From: Salirhabdus sp. Marseille-P4669
GTDB taxonomy: Bacteria; Bacillota; Bacilli; Bacillales; Alkalibacillaceae
Assembly (NCBI RefSeq): GCF_900240405.1
Contig: NZ_OEQK01000002.1
Coordinates: 186,001-250,000 of the forward strand
DNA: 64,000 bases
Direction: 5' to 3'
Shown here: in pieces, positions 50,564 to 61,054 of the stretch
How positions within the stretch are numbered: position 1 is the first letter of the stretch
Layout: every line of letters starts with the position of its first letter
The notes under the pieces: generated by a model
What the model saw: the letters and a program-made list of their open reading frames with translations, nothing else
What the model was told of the DNA's origin: nothing
The model's database searches: none
Program-made: the position numbers and the translations under genes

Positions 50564-50600
50564 AGGAGAGTAGCGTGAATAAGACGCTACTCTCTTTATA
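50564..50600 (+). terminator. Rho-independent terminator after the zinc-ribbon gene
   Basis: Perfect 11-bp stem GAGAGTAGCGT / ACGCTACTCTC with a seven-base loop, then TTTAT. Confidence 0.78.
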
Positions 50601-50675
50601 TGGAGAGCTTCGAATAAGAATCGAGTTCCCTCCAGAAACTAACCTTACGCAAATCATAACGTAGGGGACTCGGAT

Positions 50676-51749
50676 ATGAATGAATCGCAAAGAAAATTAC
50701 TATATTGGTTACTTATAGCCTTAATTTCGTTAATTTTATGTTATTTGTTATGGATAAGTTTTCCATTTTACAATTTTATTTTCTCCTTTCTATTAGCAGT
50801 ATTAACACCAGTATTGATATCCGCATTAATCGCGTATATTTTATATCCTATTATTGAAATGTTGGAACAAATTATCCCACGATGGTTCGCTATATTCATT
50901 ATCTATCTCCTCATTTTTGGAGGGATTATATTTGGGATTTCGAAAGCTTATCCTGTATTTGTGCACCAATTACAAGAATTAATTCATAATTTACCTACAC
51001 TTATACAGACGTATCAAGAATGGATATATAATTTATACATTCAAACGTCTCGTTTTCCAGAAACGGTTCATGATCAAATGGATAGTGCTTTTGCAACCAT
51101 TGAAAACAAGCTTATGCAAATTTTAACGAATACGATTTATTCTTTAACCGGAATAACCGATGTACTTGTTATTGCTGCTGTAATTCCGATATTAGTGTTT
51201 TACTTTTTAAAGGACTTCCCTAAAATTAAGGCCGCCTGTACTGCGATTGTACCGGAGAAGCGAAAATTCCAGGAGTATTTACGTCAATTGGATAAAAGCT
51301 TAGGTGGATATTTAAGAGGACAATTACTCGTTTGTTTATTTGTAGCAGTTATTTCTACCATGCTACTATGGCTCATATCCATGAAATATCCCCTCATTCT
51401 CGGCCTGTTTATGGGGGTAACAAATATTATTCCGTACTTTGGCCCAATATTAGGTGCCATACCTGCTGTCATTATTGCCTTTACGATTTCTTCTCAAAGG
51501 GTCATTTTTGTAGTTGGTGTCGTCATTGTAGTACAATTAATCGAAAGCAATTTATTATCTCCCTATATTGTAGGACGCTCCCTACATGTTCACCCAGTAT
51601 TAATAATTCTTGCTTTACTGATTGGAGCGGAAGCGTTCGGTATCGTCGGGATGATATTAGCGGTTCCTATGCTAACCATTGCAAAGGTTTTTATTGAACC
51701 AACACACATAATCAAGAAAATGAAAAAGGCATGGTATAAAACCAATTAA
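50676..51749 (+). CDS. AI-2E family transporter (YrrI-like)
   Basis: A 357-residue membrane protein with about eight helices and the family motifs LAVLTPVLISALIAYILYPI in the N-terminal part and GLFMGVTNIIPYFGPILGAI plus ESNLLSPYIVGRSLHVHP near the end. The family includes proposed AI-2 exporters and Na+/H+ antiporters, so the substrate is open. YrrI is found just before alaS in B. subtilis, as here. The start ATG at 50676 has only a moderate upstream site (GTAGGGGAC). Confidence 0.88.
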   Translation: MNESQRKLLYWLLIALISLILCYLLWISFPFYNFIFSFLLAVLTPVLISALIAYILYPIIEMLEQIIPRWFAIFIIYLLIFGGIIFGISKAYPVFVHQLQELIHNLPTLIQTYQEWIYNLYIQTSRFPETVHDQMDSAFATIENKLMQILTNTIYSLTGITDVLVIAAVIPILVFYFLKDFPKIKAACTAIVPEKRKFQEYLRQLDKSLGGYLRGQLLVCLFVAVISTMLLWLISMKYPLILGLFMGVTNIIPYFGPILGAIPAVIIAFTISSQRVIFVVGVVIVVQLIESNLLSPYIVGRSLHVHPVLIILALLIGAEAFGIVGMILAVPMLTIAKVFIEPTHIIKKMKKAWYKTN

Positions 51750-51760
51750 GTTGTATTACA

Positions 51761-51789
51761 TTGACATTTCGTAAATAGTTTTCTATAAT
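51761..51789 (+). promoter_or_regulatory. Sigma-A promoter of alaS
   Basis: Consensus TTGACA (51761-51766), 17-base spacer, TATAAT (51784-51789). Start near 51796. Confidence 0.88.
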
Positions 51790-51795
51790 ATCGGC

Positions 51796-52048
51796 ATATA
51801 TGAACTGTTAATACGTTGAAAGACCTTAAGTACATGATGACGCTCTTTTATAGAGAGGGGTTCCTCGGCTGAAAGAACCCTAGAAAACGAATCATGGAAA
51901 GCTAGTCTGGAGTGCGGCTAATCCCCGCCGGTAATTGCACCGTTATATGCAACCCAAGGTGATGGATATCTATGTCCATAATCAGGGTGGTACCGCGGAT
52001 ACAACTCCCGTCCCTGCATGAATTGCAGAGATGGGAGTTTTTTATTTT
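51796..52048 (+). promoter_or_regulatory. T-box leader of alaS
   Basis: The T-box AGGGTGGTACCGCGG lies at 51984-51998; its bulge UGGU pairs ACCA of tRNA-Ala (A73). Stem I has AGAGAGG and GGCTGAAAG elements, and the likely specifier is GCT (51917-51919), Ala. The terminator AACTCCCGTCCCTGCA / TGCAGAGATGGGAGTT plus T run (52002-52047) competes with the antiterminator. Uncharged tRNA-Ala should promote alaS transcription. Confidence 0.92.
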
Positions 52049-52110
52049 TTGGTAAGTCCGATCATTCGCAAGCCAATTTGTTTGGTTAGAACGAAAAAGG
52101 AGGAAATAGA

Positions 52111-54744
52111 ATGAAGAAGTTAACATCAAGTGAAGTAAGACAAATGTTCTTAGATTTTTTTAAGGAGAAAGGGCATGGTGTAGAACCTAGTGCGTCTTTA
52201 GTGCCAAAGGATGATCCAACCTTACTATGGATTAATAGTGGGGTTGCTACGTTAAAAAAATATTTCGATGGTAGTGTAGTGCCAGCCAACCCTAGAATTT
52301 GCAATGCACAAAAGTCCATTCGTACGAACGATATTGAAAATGTAGGGAAAACAGCACGCCACCATACATTTTTTGAAATGTTAGGTAATTTTTCAATTGG
52401 AGATTACTTTAAAGAGGAAGCTATTACATGGGCTTGGGAATTCTTAACTAGTCCGGATTGGCTTGGTTTTGAACCTGAGAAATTATCGGTTACGGTTCAC
52501 CCGGAAGACGAAGAGGCTTATGATTTTTGGTTGAATAACATTGGAATTCCGAAAGAAAGAATTATACGAACAGAAGAAAATTACTGGGATATTGGTGAGG
52601 GACCAAGTGGACCAAATACGGAAATTTTTTATGACCGAGGAGAATCCTACGGCAATGATGTCAATGATCCAGAATTGTATCCCGGGGGAGAAAATGAACG
52701 TTATCTAGAAATTTGGAACTTAGTATTCTCCCAATTTAACCATAATCCGGATGGTACCTATACGCCACTACCACAAAAAAATATTGATACAGGTATGGGA
52801 TTAGAACGTGTTGTATCCGTTATTCAAGATGCAAAAACAAACTACGACACAGATTTGTTTATCCCGATTATGGAGCATACTGCGAAAATAGCTGGAGTTT
52901 CTTATGGACAGAACGAGGAATTGGATGTTGCATTTAAAGTAATTGCCGATCATATACGTACCGTTTCCTTTGCTGTTGGGGATGGAGCATTACCGTCTAA
53001 TGAAGGTAGAGGATATGTGTTACGTAGACTGTTAAGAAGAGCGGTCCGTTATGCTAAGCAGCTTGGAATTGAAGAGCCGTTTATGTATAAACTCGTTCCG
53101 GATGTAGCCTCCATTATGGAAGCATTCTATCCAAATGTGAAAAAGAAACAAGACTTTATTGCAAACGTAGTGAAGGCAGAAGAAGAACGATTCCATGAAA
53201 CGCTACATGATGGACTAGCTATTTTAAAAGAAGTAATGGAAAAAGTAAAAGAACAAGGAAGTAATGTTTTTCCTGGAGAAGCAGTCTTCCGTTTATATGA
53301 TACGTATGGTTTCCCGAAGGAATTGACAGAAGAGTACGTAGAAGAAGCAGGATTAGAAATTGATGAAGAAGCATTTCAACAAGAAATGAATGCCCAAAGA
53401 GAAAGAGCTCGTCAAGCAAGACAGAAAGTGGAATCGATGAAGGTTCAAGGTGGGGTATTACGAGATGTTACGGTCGAAAGCACATTCGTAGGTTATGAAA
53501 CCTTGGAAACAGCAGCACAGGTAGTAGAAATCGTAAAAGAGGATGCGTTTGTAGAAACGGCATCAGAAGGGGACGAAGTTTACGTATTTCTAAATCAGAC
53601 ACCATTTTATGCAGAAAGTGGTGGGCAAATTGCAGATAAAGGGGTTATCCAGTCAACTTCGATGACATTAGAAGTACAAGATGTGCAAAAAGCTCCAAAT
53701 GGTCAAAACATGCACCGTGCAATTGTGAAAGCAGGCACTCTCCAAAAAGGAGACAAGGTCGAGGCAAAGGTGGACTTAGCAAAACGCTCCCATACGATTA
53801 AAAATCATACTGCTACGCATTTATTACATCAGGCGTTAAAGGATGTTTTAGGGGATCATGTTAATCAAGCGGGATCTTTAGTGGCACCAGATCGTCTCCG
53901 TTTTGACTTTTCCCACTACGGACAAGTAACAGACGAGGAGTTAAAGAAAATAGAAGCGATTGTAAACGAAAAGATATGGAGCATGATTCCTGTAACAATC
54001 GAGAGTAAATCCTTTGATGATGCAAAAAAAATGGGCGCTATGGCTTTATTCGGAGAAAAATATGGTGATGTAGTAAGAGTTGTATCGGTTGGGGACTATA
54101 GTATTGAACTATGTGGTGGATGTCACGTTCGAAATACATCGGAAATCGGTATATTTAAAATTGTACAAGAGTCTGGAATTGGAGCTGGAACGAGAAGAAT
54201 TGAAGCACAAACTGGTAAAGGTGCTTATGAATGGCTCCTAGAAAGAGAAGAGCTATTGCAAAAATCAAGTGATTTATTAAAAACGAGAAAAGAACAAGTA
54301 CCAGAGCGAATTGAAGCATTGTTTGGTGAAATTAAGGAATTAGAGCGTGAAAGCCAATCCTTAAAAGCGAAACTATCGAATATGGAAGCAAGCGGTATTA
54401 TAGATCAAGCAGAGACAATTAACGGTGTAAACGTATTAGCTGCAGTGGTCGACGTATCGGATATGGAAGGTCTTCGACAAATGGTCGATGAAATGAAACA
54501 AAAATTGAACTCCTGTGTTATTTTACTAGGTGCTTCAAATGATGGGAAGGTTCAATTGGCATCTGGTGTAACGAAGGATTTAATTGAAAAAGGCTACCAT
54601 GCAGGAAAATTAATTAAGGAAGCTGCAGCTCGTTGTGGAGGCGGTGGTGGTGGCCGCCCGGATATGGCACAAGCAGGAGGCAAACAACCAGAGAAATTGG
54701 AAGAAGCTATTAATTATGCTCGCGAATATGTACAAAGCATTTAA
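52111..54744 (+). CDS. alaS: Alanyl-tRNA synthetase
   Basis: This 877-residue class II enzyme has N-terminal aminoacylation domain ([20 protein letters not shown]; motif 2 [20 protein letters not shown]), editing domain with [11 protein letters not shown] and the zinc-binding [13 protein letters not shown], and a C-terminal coiled C-Ala domain with [17 protein letters not shown]. The ATG follows AAAGGAGG. It begins the alaS-ireB-ruvX-yrzB run, an order conserved in Bacillales. Confidence 0.98.
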   Translation: MKKLTSSEVRQMFLDFFKEKGHGVEPSASLVPKDDPTLLWINSGVATLKKYFDGSVVPANPRICNAQKSIRTNDIENVGKTARHHTFFEMLGNFSIGDYFKEEAITWAWEFLTSPDWLGFEPEKLSVTVHPEDEEAYDFWLNNIGIPKERIIRTEENYWDIGEGPSGPNTEIFYDRGESYGNDVNDPELYPGGENERYLEIWNLVFSQFNHNPDGTYTPLPQKNIDTGMGLERVVSVIQDAKTNYDTDLFIPIMEHTAKIAGVSYGQNEELDVAFKVIADHIRTVSFAVGDGALPSNEGRGYVLRRLLRRAVRYAKQLGIEEPFMYKLVPDVASIMEAFYPNVKKKQDFIANVVKAEEERFHETLHDGLAILKEVMEKVKEQGSNVFPGEAVFRLYDTYGFPKELTEEYVEEAGLEIDEEAFQQEMNAQRERARQARQKVESMKVQGGVLRDVTVESTFVGYETLETAAQVVEIVKEDAFVETASEGDEVYVFLNQTPFYAESGGQIADKGVIQSTSMTLEVQDVQKAPNGQNMHRAIVKAGTLQKGDKVEAKVDLAKRSHTIKNHTATHLLHQALKDVLGDHVNQAGSLVAPDRLRFDFSHYGQVTDEELKKIEAIVNEKIWSMIPVTIESKSFDDAKKMGAMALFGEKYGDVVRVVSVGDYSIELCGGCHVRNTSEIGIFKIVQESGIGAGTRRIEAQTGKGAYEWLLEREELLQKSSDLLKTRKEQVPERIEALFGEIKELERESQSLKAKLSNMEASGIIDQAETINGVNVLAAVVDVSDMEGLRQMVDEMKQKLNSCVILLGASNDGKVQLASGVTKDLIEKGYHAGKLIKEAAARCGGGGGGRPDMAQAGGKQPEKLEEAINYAREYVQSI

Positions 54745-54795
54745 AACGTATATAATGGGAATAGATGTAATTCTTTCCAAAGGGGTGTTTCGACG

Positions 54796-55065
54796 ATGAA
54801 TTCGAATGATCATACAATGAAGTTTAACTTTTCAGAAGAGCAAGTTGAACATAATGTAGGTGAGATATTGTTGACGGTTCATTTGGCCTTACAAGAAAAG
54901 GGGTATAACCCAATTAATCAAATTGTTGGCTATTTGTTATCAGGAGATCCAGCTTACATTCCTCGTCATAAGGATGCAAGAAATTTAATCCGAAAAATTG
55001 AAAGGGACGAATTAATAGAAGAATTGGTTAAATACTATATTAATGAACATAATGGAGCAAAATAA
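54796..55065 (+). CDS. IreB family regulatory phosphoprotein (DUF965)
   Basis: An 89-residue DUF965 protein with the family pattern [40 protein letters not shown] and [20 protein letters not shown]. In Enterococcus IreB is phosphorylated on N-terminal Thr by the kinase IreK; the N-terminal [12 protein letters not shown] here includes such a Thr. YrzL is the B. subtilis form. The stop overlaps the ruvX start by one base (TAATG). Confidence 0.93.
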   Translation: MNSNDHTMKFNFSEEQVEHNVGEILLTVHLALQEKGYNPINQIVGYLLSGDPAYIPRHKDARNLIRKIERDELIEELVKYYINEHNGAK

Positions 55066-55478
55066 TGAAACTAATGGGTTTAGACGTAGGAGAAAAAACG
55101 ATAGGTGTTGCTGTGAGTGATGATTTGGGCTGGACTGCCCAAGGCGTCAAGACGCTTTTATGGAAAGAGAACTTTGCGGACGTCACGGAAGATTTAAAAC
55201 AGCTCATTACAGAATATAAAATCGAAAAGGTTATTGTTGGTCTTCCGAAGAACATGAATGGTACAATTGGTGAACGAGGTCAGGCTTGTGAACGTTTTGC
55301 TGAAAAACTGAAAGAAACGTTCCAACTGCCTGTTGAATTATGGGATGAACGGTTGACAACAATGGCTGCTGAACGCGTATTATTGTCGGCTGATATGAGT
55401 CGAAAAAAAAGAAAAAAAGTAATAGACAAAATGGCAGCCAGCATTATTTTACAAAGCTACATGGATGCTAAAAATTAA
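55065..55478 (+). CDS. ruvX: Holliday junction resolvase-like / pre-16S rRNA nuclease RuvX (YqgF)
   Basis: A 137-residue RNase-H-fold protein with catalytic Asp in MGLDVGEKTIGVAVSD (residue 6), VGLPKNMNGTIGERGQ and LWDERLTTMAAERVLL. YqgF has been assigned pre-16S rRNA 5'-end processing in E. coli and resolvase-like activity elsewhere; both roles are compatible with the motifs. The ATG overlaps the ireB stop and yrzB follows 11 bases on. Confidence 0.94.
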   Translation: MKLMGLDVGEKTIGVAVSDDLGWTAQGVKTLLWKENFADVTEDLKQLITEYKIEKVIVGLPKNMNGTIGERGQACERFAEKLKETFQLPVELWDERLTTMAAERVLLSADMSRKKRKKVIDKMAASIILQSYMDAKN

Positions 55479-55489
55479 GGAGGAAAACC

Positions 55490-55780
55490 ATGCCACTTGA
55501 AGAAAAAGAACGAATTATTATACCCGATGAGTCTGGTGAGGAACATTTATTTGAAGTATTATTCACCTTTGACGTAGACGAAACGGAGCAATCCTATATG
55601 GTTGTTGTTCCAGTGGAGCAAGCCGAAGCAGAAGAACAAGAGGTATATGCTTTTCGCTTTGAAGAGCCGAACGGTAACGAAGATGATCTGACCCTTTTCC
55701 AAATCGAAAGTGAAGAAGAATGGGACATGGTAGAGGAAATGCTAGCAACATTTGCTGGTGACGACGAAGAAGAATCCTAA
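55490..55780 (+). CDS. yrzB: DUF1292 protein YrzB
   Basis: This 96-residue, very acidic cytosolic protein fits DUF1292 (IIIPDESGEEHLFEVLFTFD; YMVVVPVEQ; FRFEEPNGNEDDLTLFQIES). It is conserved next to ruvX across Firmicutes, but no function is established. The ATG follows AAGGAGGAAAAC. It is the last gene before a strong palindromic terminator. Confidence 0.93.
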   Translation: MPLEEKERIIIPDESGEEHLFEVLFTFDVDETEQSYMVVVPVEQAEAEEQEVYAFRFEEPNGNEDDLTLFQIESEEEWDMVEEMLATFAGDDEEES

Positions 55781-55814
55781 AAAAAATAGCCGACAGCTGT
55801 CGGCTATTTTTTTG
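55780..55814. terminator. Palindromic bidirectional terminator
   Basis: AAAAAATAGCCGACAG / CTGTCGGCTATTTTTT, perfectly symmetric with A and T tracts on the two sides. Confidence 0.92.
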
Positions 55815-55958
55815 TGGAGGTATGATATTCATCGCTATCTGTCAACTCTCTTATATTCGACATCTAAAATCAAAATCGAACCCTTTCTTACTAATAAAAA
55901 ATAGAAAAATATAGCACATTATAGTATAATATACCGGATGAAAGGGGGAGACGTAGAT

Positions 55959-57071
55959 ATGTCTACTTCAAATCAAGACGAGGAACGCTATAAAGAGGCA
56001 AAAACCGTTCGTAAAATTGTTTTGATTGTGTTTGCTGTGATCATGGTCTTCATCATTGCCATCGGAGTTTCTGGCTATCTATACGTTAAGTCTGCTTTGG
56101 AGCCAATGGATCCAAAAGATGATACGATAAAAAGTGTGGAAATACCTTTAGGCTCTTCAATTTCTACGATTGGGGAAATTTTAGAAGAACATAGCATCAT
56201 AAAAAGCGGTACTATTTTTCGTTATTATACGAAATTTAAAAATGAAACGGAATTTCAAGCGGGAAACTATGACTTTTCAGCTTCTATGACTCTAGATGAA
56301 ATTATTGACACGTTAAAAACAGGGAAGTTAATGGAGGAAGCAGTGCTTACGGTTACGATACCAGAAGGGAAAAAGTTAGAGGATATTGCGAAAATATTTG
56401 CTCAACACACCTCCATTACCGAAGAGGAATTTATGAAAACGGTAAACGATCCTGAGTTCATTGAGAACGTAATGAATATGTATCCAACTATACTATCGGA
56501 GGAAATCCTCAACAGTGATATCATTCATCCATTAGAAGGATACTTATTTGCAGCAACCTATGACTTTAACACAGAAACCCCAACGGTGGAATCTATCATT
56601 ATCGCTATGTTGGATAAGACAGAAGAAGTGGTTTTAAAATACATGAATCAAATAGAAGAGTTTGAGGACGAGGATTTAACCATTCATGAGGCATTAACTA
56701 TGGCATCCTTAGTAGAGAATGAAGCTCGCGAGGTAAACGATCGTAAGTTAATTGCTGATGTTTTTTATAATCGATTAGATGAGGGAATGCCACTACAAAC
56801 AGATCCTACTGTACTTTATGCTTTAGGCGAGCATAAGGACCGAGTGTTAACAGAATATACAGAGATTGATTCACCGTACAACACGTATATGTATACTGGC
56901 TTACCTGTTGGTCCTATTTCCAATTTTGCTGAAAATGCGTTGGAAGCAGTACTAAATCCAGAACCAACATCTGCACTATATTTCTTAGCAGCAACAGATA
57001 CTGGTAAAGTATACTATTCGGATACTTTAGAAGAGCATAACCAGAAAAAAGCTCAATATATTCACAATTAA
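55959..57071 (+). CDS. mltG: Endolytic murein transglycosylase MltG
   Basis: Cuts nascent peptidoglycan strands at the membrane. The protein has 370 residues from ATG 55959 (AAAGGGGGAG site; the ATG at 55938 overlaps it). A cytosolic N-terminal part, one membrane helix (about 21-43, IVLIVFAVIMVFIIAIGVSG), a LysM-like region (VEIPLGSSISTIGEILEEHS) and the YceG domain follow, with catalytic Glu in TMASLVENEAREVNDR and TDPTVLYALG ... SPYNTYMYTGLPVGPI. TATAAT at 55925-55930 may be the promoter. Yrrl (YrrL) in B. subtilis is the same gene. Confidence 0.94.
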   Translation: MSTSNQDEERYKEAKTVRKIVLIVFAVIMVFIIAIGVSGYLYVKSALEPMDPKDDTIKSVEIPLGSSISTIGEILEEHSIIKSGTIFRYYTKFKNETEFQAGNYDFSASMTLDEIIDTLKTGKLMEEAVLTVTIPEGKKLEDIAKIFAQHTSITEEEFMKTVNDPEFIENVMNMYPTILSEEILNSDIIHPLEGYLFAATYDFNTETPTVESIIIAMLDKTEEVVLKYMNQIEEFEDEDLTIHEALTMASLVENEAREVNDRKLIADVFYNRLDEGMPLQTDPTVLYALGEHKDRVLTEYTEIDSPYNTYMYTGLPVGPISNFAENALEAVLNPEPTSALYFLAATDTGKVYYSDTLEEHNQKKAQYIHN

Positions 57072-57077
57072 GAGGTA

Positions 57078-57121
57078 TAGTAAGGAATGTGTTATATGAC
57101 TCGCATTCCTTACTTTTTTTA
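57078..57121 (+). terminator. Rho-independent terminator after mltG
   Basis: AGTAAGGAATG / CATTCCTTACT with a 14-base loop, then a run of T. Confidence 0.88.
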
Positions 57122-57169
57122 TGCTAAAATAGGGAAGTTGTAAAATCTAGTAGACTGGGGGAACAATGA

Positions 57170-57808
57170 GTGAATGATTCATTGCATTCCTATTTAATAA
57201 GCACGATCAAAGAAAAAGAAGAACACATTGTAAATATGGAAAAATATGCACAGGAACATCATGTACCAATCATGGAGCCACTAGGAATTGAGTTTTTACT
57301 CCAATTAATTCGGATCTCAAAACCGAAGCGTATACTTGAAATTGGTACGGCGATTGGCTATTCTGCTATACGTATGGCGGAAGCATATGAAGAGGCTCAC
57401 ATCGTTACTATTGAGCGAGACGATGTAAGATATGAACAAGCCATATTGAACATAGAAAACAGTAATTTAGCAAACCGGATTGAAGTTATTAAAGATGATG
57501 CCTTTGATGCAATCGATACTCTAGGAGAAAAAGGTCCATATGATTTCCTGTTTATCGATGCTGCAAAAGGTCAATATAAAAAGTTTTTCGAGACGTTCAC
57601 TCCTTTTTTAAATGAAGAGGGTATCATTATTAGTGATAATGTTCTATTCAGAGGATATGTTGCGGAAGAAGTCCAAGCAGAGACAAGCAGGCTACAAAAG
57701 ATAGCAAACAAAGTACGAAATTACAATGATTGGTTGTTCGATCAAGCCAATTTTGTAACAACAATTGTTCCGATTGGGGACGGAATTGCCATTACAGTAA
57801 AAAAATAA
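57170..57808 (+). CDS. SAM-dependent O-methyltransferase (YrrM / TrmR-like)
   Basis: A 212-residue class I methyltransferase of the caffeoyl-CoA-OMT type: motif [18 protein letters not shown] (about residues 57-73), [20 protein letters not shown] and [18 protein letters not shown]. subtilis YrrM (TrmR) was reported to methylate hydroxyuridine-34 (ho5U to mo5U) in tRNA; the homologue at this locus may do the same. The GTG at 57170 has GGGGGAAC upstream at a somewhat long spacing. In B. subtilis the hydroxylation genes trhP1/trhP2 follow; here udk follows directly. Confidence 0.88.
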   Translation: MNDSLHSYLISTIKEKEEHIVNMEKYAQEHHVPIMEPLGIEFLLQLIRISKPKRILEIGTAIGYSAIRMAEAYEEAHIVTIERDDVRYEQAILNIENSNLANRIEVIKDDAFDAIDTLGEKGPYDFLFIDAAKGQYKKFFETFTPFLNEEGIIISDNVLFRGYVAEEVQAETSRLQKIANKVRNYNDWLFDQANFVTTIVPIGDGIAITVKK

Positions 57809-57846
57809 ACCAACGAGACAGGACGAATCCGGAAAGGGGCTTGAAG

Positions 57847-58485
57847 ATGTTTGAAAAACCAGTAGTAATTGGGGTTGCTGGAGGTACGGGTTCCGGAAAA
57901 ACATCGGTTACTCGATCTATAATCGACCAATTTGAGGATAAAACGATACTAATGATAGAGCAGGATTTTTACTATAAAGATCAGAGCGATCTACCTTTCG
58001 AAGAACGACTGAAAACAAATTATGATCACCCATTGGCATTTGATAATGATTTGTTAATTGACCATCTACAAAAATTACTAAATCGAGAGTCCATTCAAAA
58101 GCCGGTTTACGATTATGCATTACATACTCGATCGGATGAAAAGATACGAGTGGAGCCAAAAGACGTAATCATATTGGAAGGAATATTAGTATTAGAGGAT
58201 GAGCGTTTACGAGAGTTAATGGATATTAAAGTATTTGTAGATACAGATGCGGATCTTCGTATTATTAGAAGGATAACTAGAGATATCAATGAGAGAGGTA
58301 GAACGATTGATTCGGTAATTGATCAATATGTGAATGTTGTCCGTCCCATGCACTTACAATTTGTGGAGCCAACGAAAAGGTATGCAAATATAATCGTTCC
58401 CGAGGGTGGAGAAAATCTCGTTGCTATTGATTTACTGACAACTAAAATTAGAAGTATTTTGGCAGAAAGAGCAAAATCACAATAA
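57847..58485 (+). CDS. udk: Uridine/cytidine kinase
   Basis: Phosphorylates uridine and cytidine in pyrimidine salvage. The 212-residue protein from ATG 57847 (AAAGGGGC site) has P-loop [37 protein letters not shown] and [20 protein letters not shown] with lid Arg residues [20 protein letters not shown]. It is the typical length for Bacillus. Confidence 0.96.
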   Translation: MFEKPVVIGVAGGTGSGKTSVTRSIIDQFEDKTILMIEQDFYYKDQSDLPFEERLKTNYDHPLAFDNDLLIDHLQKLLNRESIQKPVYDYALHTRSDEKIRVEPKDVIILEGILVLEDERLRELMDIKVFVDTDADLRIIRRITRDINERGRTIDSVIDQYVNVVRPMHLQFVEPTKRYANIIVPEGGENLVAIDLLTTKIRSILAERAKSQ

Positions 58486-58587
58486 TTCAGCTGCATACAG
58501 GAAAAAGGTATTGAAAAAAATGATAAAATCTGCCATAGTAATTAATAGTAATTTATAATATTTAGAATCCCAATATTCTTTTAGGGT

Positions 58588-58621
58588 TTGAGCGCACTTT
58601 TTTAGTGCTGCTCTTTTTATT
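58588..58621 (+). terminator. Terminator after udk
   Basis: GAGCGCACT / AGTGCTGCTC (one bulge), then CTTTTTATT. Flanked by a 10-bp inverted repeat TCCCAATATT (58568-58577) / AATATTGGGA (58660-58669) of unknown meaning, whose right copy overlaps a TATAAT at 58656-58661, likely in the greA promoter region. Confidence 0.7.
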
Positions 58622-58733
58622 ATACTATTTGCAGGAATGTTTACATACATCGTAGTATAATATTGGGAATGACTCACAAGGAAATGGCATAAGATATGTA
58701 TATTGATTTTGATGGTAACGGAGGAGTGTTTTG

Positions 58734-59210
58734 ATGGCTTTGGAAAAAAATTATTACATGACAGAAGAAGGAAAACAAAAATTAGAAAAAGAGTTACATT
58801 TCTTGAAAACGGAACGTAGACAAGAAGTAGTAGAACGTATTAAAGTAGCAAGAAGCTTTGGAGATTTGTCCGAGAACTCAGAATATGATGCTGCGAAAGA
58901 TGAACAAGCTTTTGTTGAATCTCGAATTGCACAGCTTGAAAAAATGATTCGCAATGCTGTTATTATAGAGAGTGATAATCAAAATTCAAATGTAGTACAA
59001 CTAGGGAAATCGGTAACATTTCAAGAGCTTCCTGATGGTGATGAAGAAACATACACTATTGTAGGTAGTGCTGAAGCGGATCCATTTGAAGGAAAAATTT
59101 CCAACGATTCCCCTATGGCAAAAAGCCTTCTTGGCCATGAAATAGGTGAAGAGGTTGCTGTAATGACACCAGGTGGAGAAATTAATGTGAAAATTATTAA
59201 AGTGGATTAA
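58734..59210 (+). CDS. greA: Transcription elongation factor GreA
   Basis: Rescues backtracked RNA polymerase by stimulating transcript cleavage. The 158 residues comprise an N-terminal antiparallel coiled coil (about 1-77, [40 protein letters not shown], with the acidic tip residues D/E) and a C-terminal FKBP-like domain ([20 protein letters not shown]). The ATG at 58734 follows GGAGGAGTG. Confidence 0.97.
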   Translation: MALEKNYYMTEEGKQKLEKELHFLKTERRQEVVERIKVARSFGDLSENSEYDAAKDEQAFVESRIAQLEKMIRNAVIIESDNQNSNVVQLGKSVTFQELPDGDEETYTIVGSAEADPFEGKISNDSPMAKSLLGHEIGEEVAVMTPGGEINVKIIKVD

Positions 59211-59240
59211 TTTTACTAATTATTCATTTAATAAAGATAT

Positions 59241-59284
59241 AAAAAGACATTACCTTTGAGGAAAAGGTAATGTCTTTTGTTTTA
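59241..59284 (+). terminator. Rho-independent terminator after greA
   Basis: AAAAGACATTACCTTT / AAAAGGTAATGTCTTTT, a 16-bp stem followed by GTTTT. Confidence 0.88.
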
Positions 59285-59324
59285 AAGCCTACTTTCTTGA
59301 CTAAAATGGTAGTAGGTGATGAAG

Positions 59325-61052
59325 ATGAAGGCAAAACGAATTTATATTTTATTAGCAATAATAGCGATTCTTTTTTTATTACTTTTATTTCGACTAAGTC
59401 AAATACAATTATTCTCTACTGAAAGCTTTGGTCAAAGTAATGTTAATCTATTAGAGAGAAGTGTGGCACAACGATCCCATCAAATCGTTTTATCCAATGG
59501 AAGAGGGACAATTGTGGACCGCAATGGGATAGAATTAACAAACAAAAAGGTGAATGATGCGATTATTTTTCCAGGCTTTCAATCAAATACCGATCTAGTC
59601 AATCGGATAGCGGAAGTACTAGCTGTATCAACGAATCAAATTCGGAGTAAAACAAACGAAGTAGAAAATCCACTATATTTAACAGATATTTTAGATGTGG
59701 AAATTTCAGAAGCTCAATTTGAGGACCTGAAGGAAATAAGTGTACAGGGCTTTTTGCCTGTAGAACGTTCCATTAGTGAGGACCCATCTGTAGCCTCGCA
59801 TTTTGTGGGCTTAGTTCGAGAAAACAAACAAGCTTATGAAAAACGATACGAAGCGAAGGGAGACCAAATAAAGCCTGTTGGTATTTCAGGTATAGAACAA
59901 GCATTTGACCCATTTTTACTAGCAAAAGAGGAAGAGAAGCTCCTATATCATGTAGATGCTGTTGGACAACCAATGTTTGGTTACGAATTACTATATTCGG
60001 GCTTTGAAAATAGTTTTTATCCTTTAACAGTCGAAACTACAATAGATGTGTCCTTGCAAAAGAAGGCTGAAGAACTATTAGCAAAATATAAAATTAAAGA
60101 CGGAGGAATTGTATTACTTGATGTGGAGTCTCGGGACGTATTAGTGATGGCATCAAGACCATTAATTAACTCTGATAATCCATATGAGCAAGACAGCATC
60201 GCGAATCGAATGCTAATATCCAATCCTCCTGGTTCCGTTTTTAAAACGGTTGTTGCATTAGCAGCAATAGAACAATTACATGTAGACCCTAATCGCACCT
60301 TTAATTGTTCGAAAGATTATTTAAATGATAATGAAAAAGCTAATCGGGATTTAGGGATGCTAAATTTTGAGCAAAGTTTTGCTAAAAGCTGTAATCGAAC
60401 GTTTGCTGAATTAGCTGTGGAGCTTATGGAAAAAGATCCCGACCTCTTAAACCAATATGTAGATAGGCTTGGGCTATTAGGTCCTGTTGGCTGGACAGGA
60501 AACAGGTATCAGTATGAAAACCTACGCCATTTTCCACAAGAGCAAAAGGGGAGCATATGGGGATTTGAAGGAGCTGAGAAAGATGCTGGTGTGGTAAAGG
60601 TTACTGCAATTGGACAGAGAGATGTACGGCTTACTCCGTTAGCGGTTGCTAATATGATGGCTACGATAGCGAGTAATGGGGAGAACAAATCGGTTAGAGG
60701 AGTTAAAAGAATCGTATATAAAAACGGAAGCACGATGACGGAGTTTGAAGAACAAAAAAAGGAACAGACTTTAAATCCATATTCGTTAAATCAGTTAAAA
60801 AAGTTAATGATTCAAGTGACATCAGAAAATGGTACAGCAAGCTCCCTGCAAGGATTAGACATCGCAGGGAAGTCTGGTACTGCTCAAATGGGAGATAGTA
60901 AAAAAACACATCACTGGTTTGGTGGTTTTTTCCCTTATGAAAAACCGAAATATGCAATGGTTGGTGTTGAATTTAACAACACGGAAGAATCTTCAAAAAT
61001 TTATTCTGTATATAAAGAGTTGGTTGAATTCATTTATGAAACGAATAAATGA
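59325..61052 (+). CDS. Class B penicillin-binding protein (PbpI-like)
   Basis: A membrane-anchored D,D-transpeptidase for peptidoglycan crosslinks. 575 residues from ATG 59325 (AGGTGA site; ATG 59319 also possible). There is one N-terminal membrane helix (about 5-25), a dimerisation/pedestal domain (NGRGTIVDRNGIELTNKK) and a transpeptidase domain with the three penicillin-binding motifs: S-x-x-K in PPGSVFKTVVAL, S-x-N in AKSCNRTF and K-S-G-T in IAGKSGTAQM. B. subtilis pbpI (yrrR), after greA, is the positional match and is active in sporulating cells. It ends two bases from the convergent KTSC-like gene. Confidence 0.9.
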   Translation: MKAKRIYILLAIIAILFLLLLFRLSQIQLFSTESFGQSNVNLLERSVAQRSHQIVLSNGRGTIVDRNGIELTNKKVNDAIIFPGFQSNTDLVNRIAEVLAVSTNQIRSKTNEVENPLYLTDILDVEISEAQFEDLKEISVQGFLPVERSISEDPSVASHFVGLVRENKQAYEKRYEAKGDQIKPVGISGIEQAFDPFLLAKEEEKLLYHVDAVGQPMFGYELLYSGFENSFYPLTVETTIDVSLQKKAEELLAKYKIKDGGIVLLDVESRDVLVMASRPLINSDNPYEQDSIANRMLISNPPGSVFKTVVALAAIEQLHVDPNRTFNCSKDYLNDNEKANRDLGMLNFEQSFAKSCNRTFAELAVELMEKDPDLLNQYVDRLGLLGPVGWTGNRYQYENLRHFPQEQKGSIWGFEGAEKDAGVVKVTAIGQRDVRLTPLAVANMMATIASNGENKSVRGVKRIVYKNGSTMTEFEEQKKEQTLNPYSLNQLKKLMIQVTSENGTASSLQGLDIAGKSGTAQMGDSKKTHHWFGGFFPYEKPKYAMVGVEFNNTEESSKIYSVYKELVEFIYETNK

Positions 61053-61054
61053 AT

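Noticed and set aside
51332-51697. 121-residue plus-strand frame
   Set aside because: Out-of-frame reading of the AI-2E transporter gene.
55780-55814. Perfect palindrome as an attachment or recombination site
   Set aside because: Symmetric stem with A/T tracts at a gene end is a bidirectional terminator.
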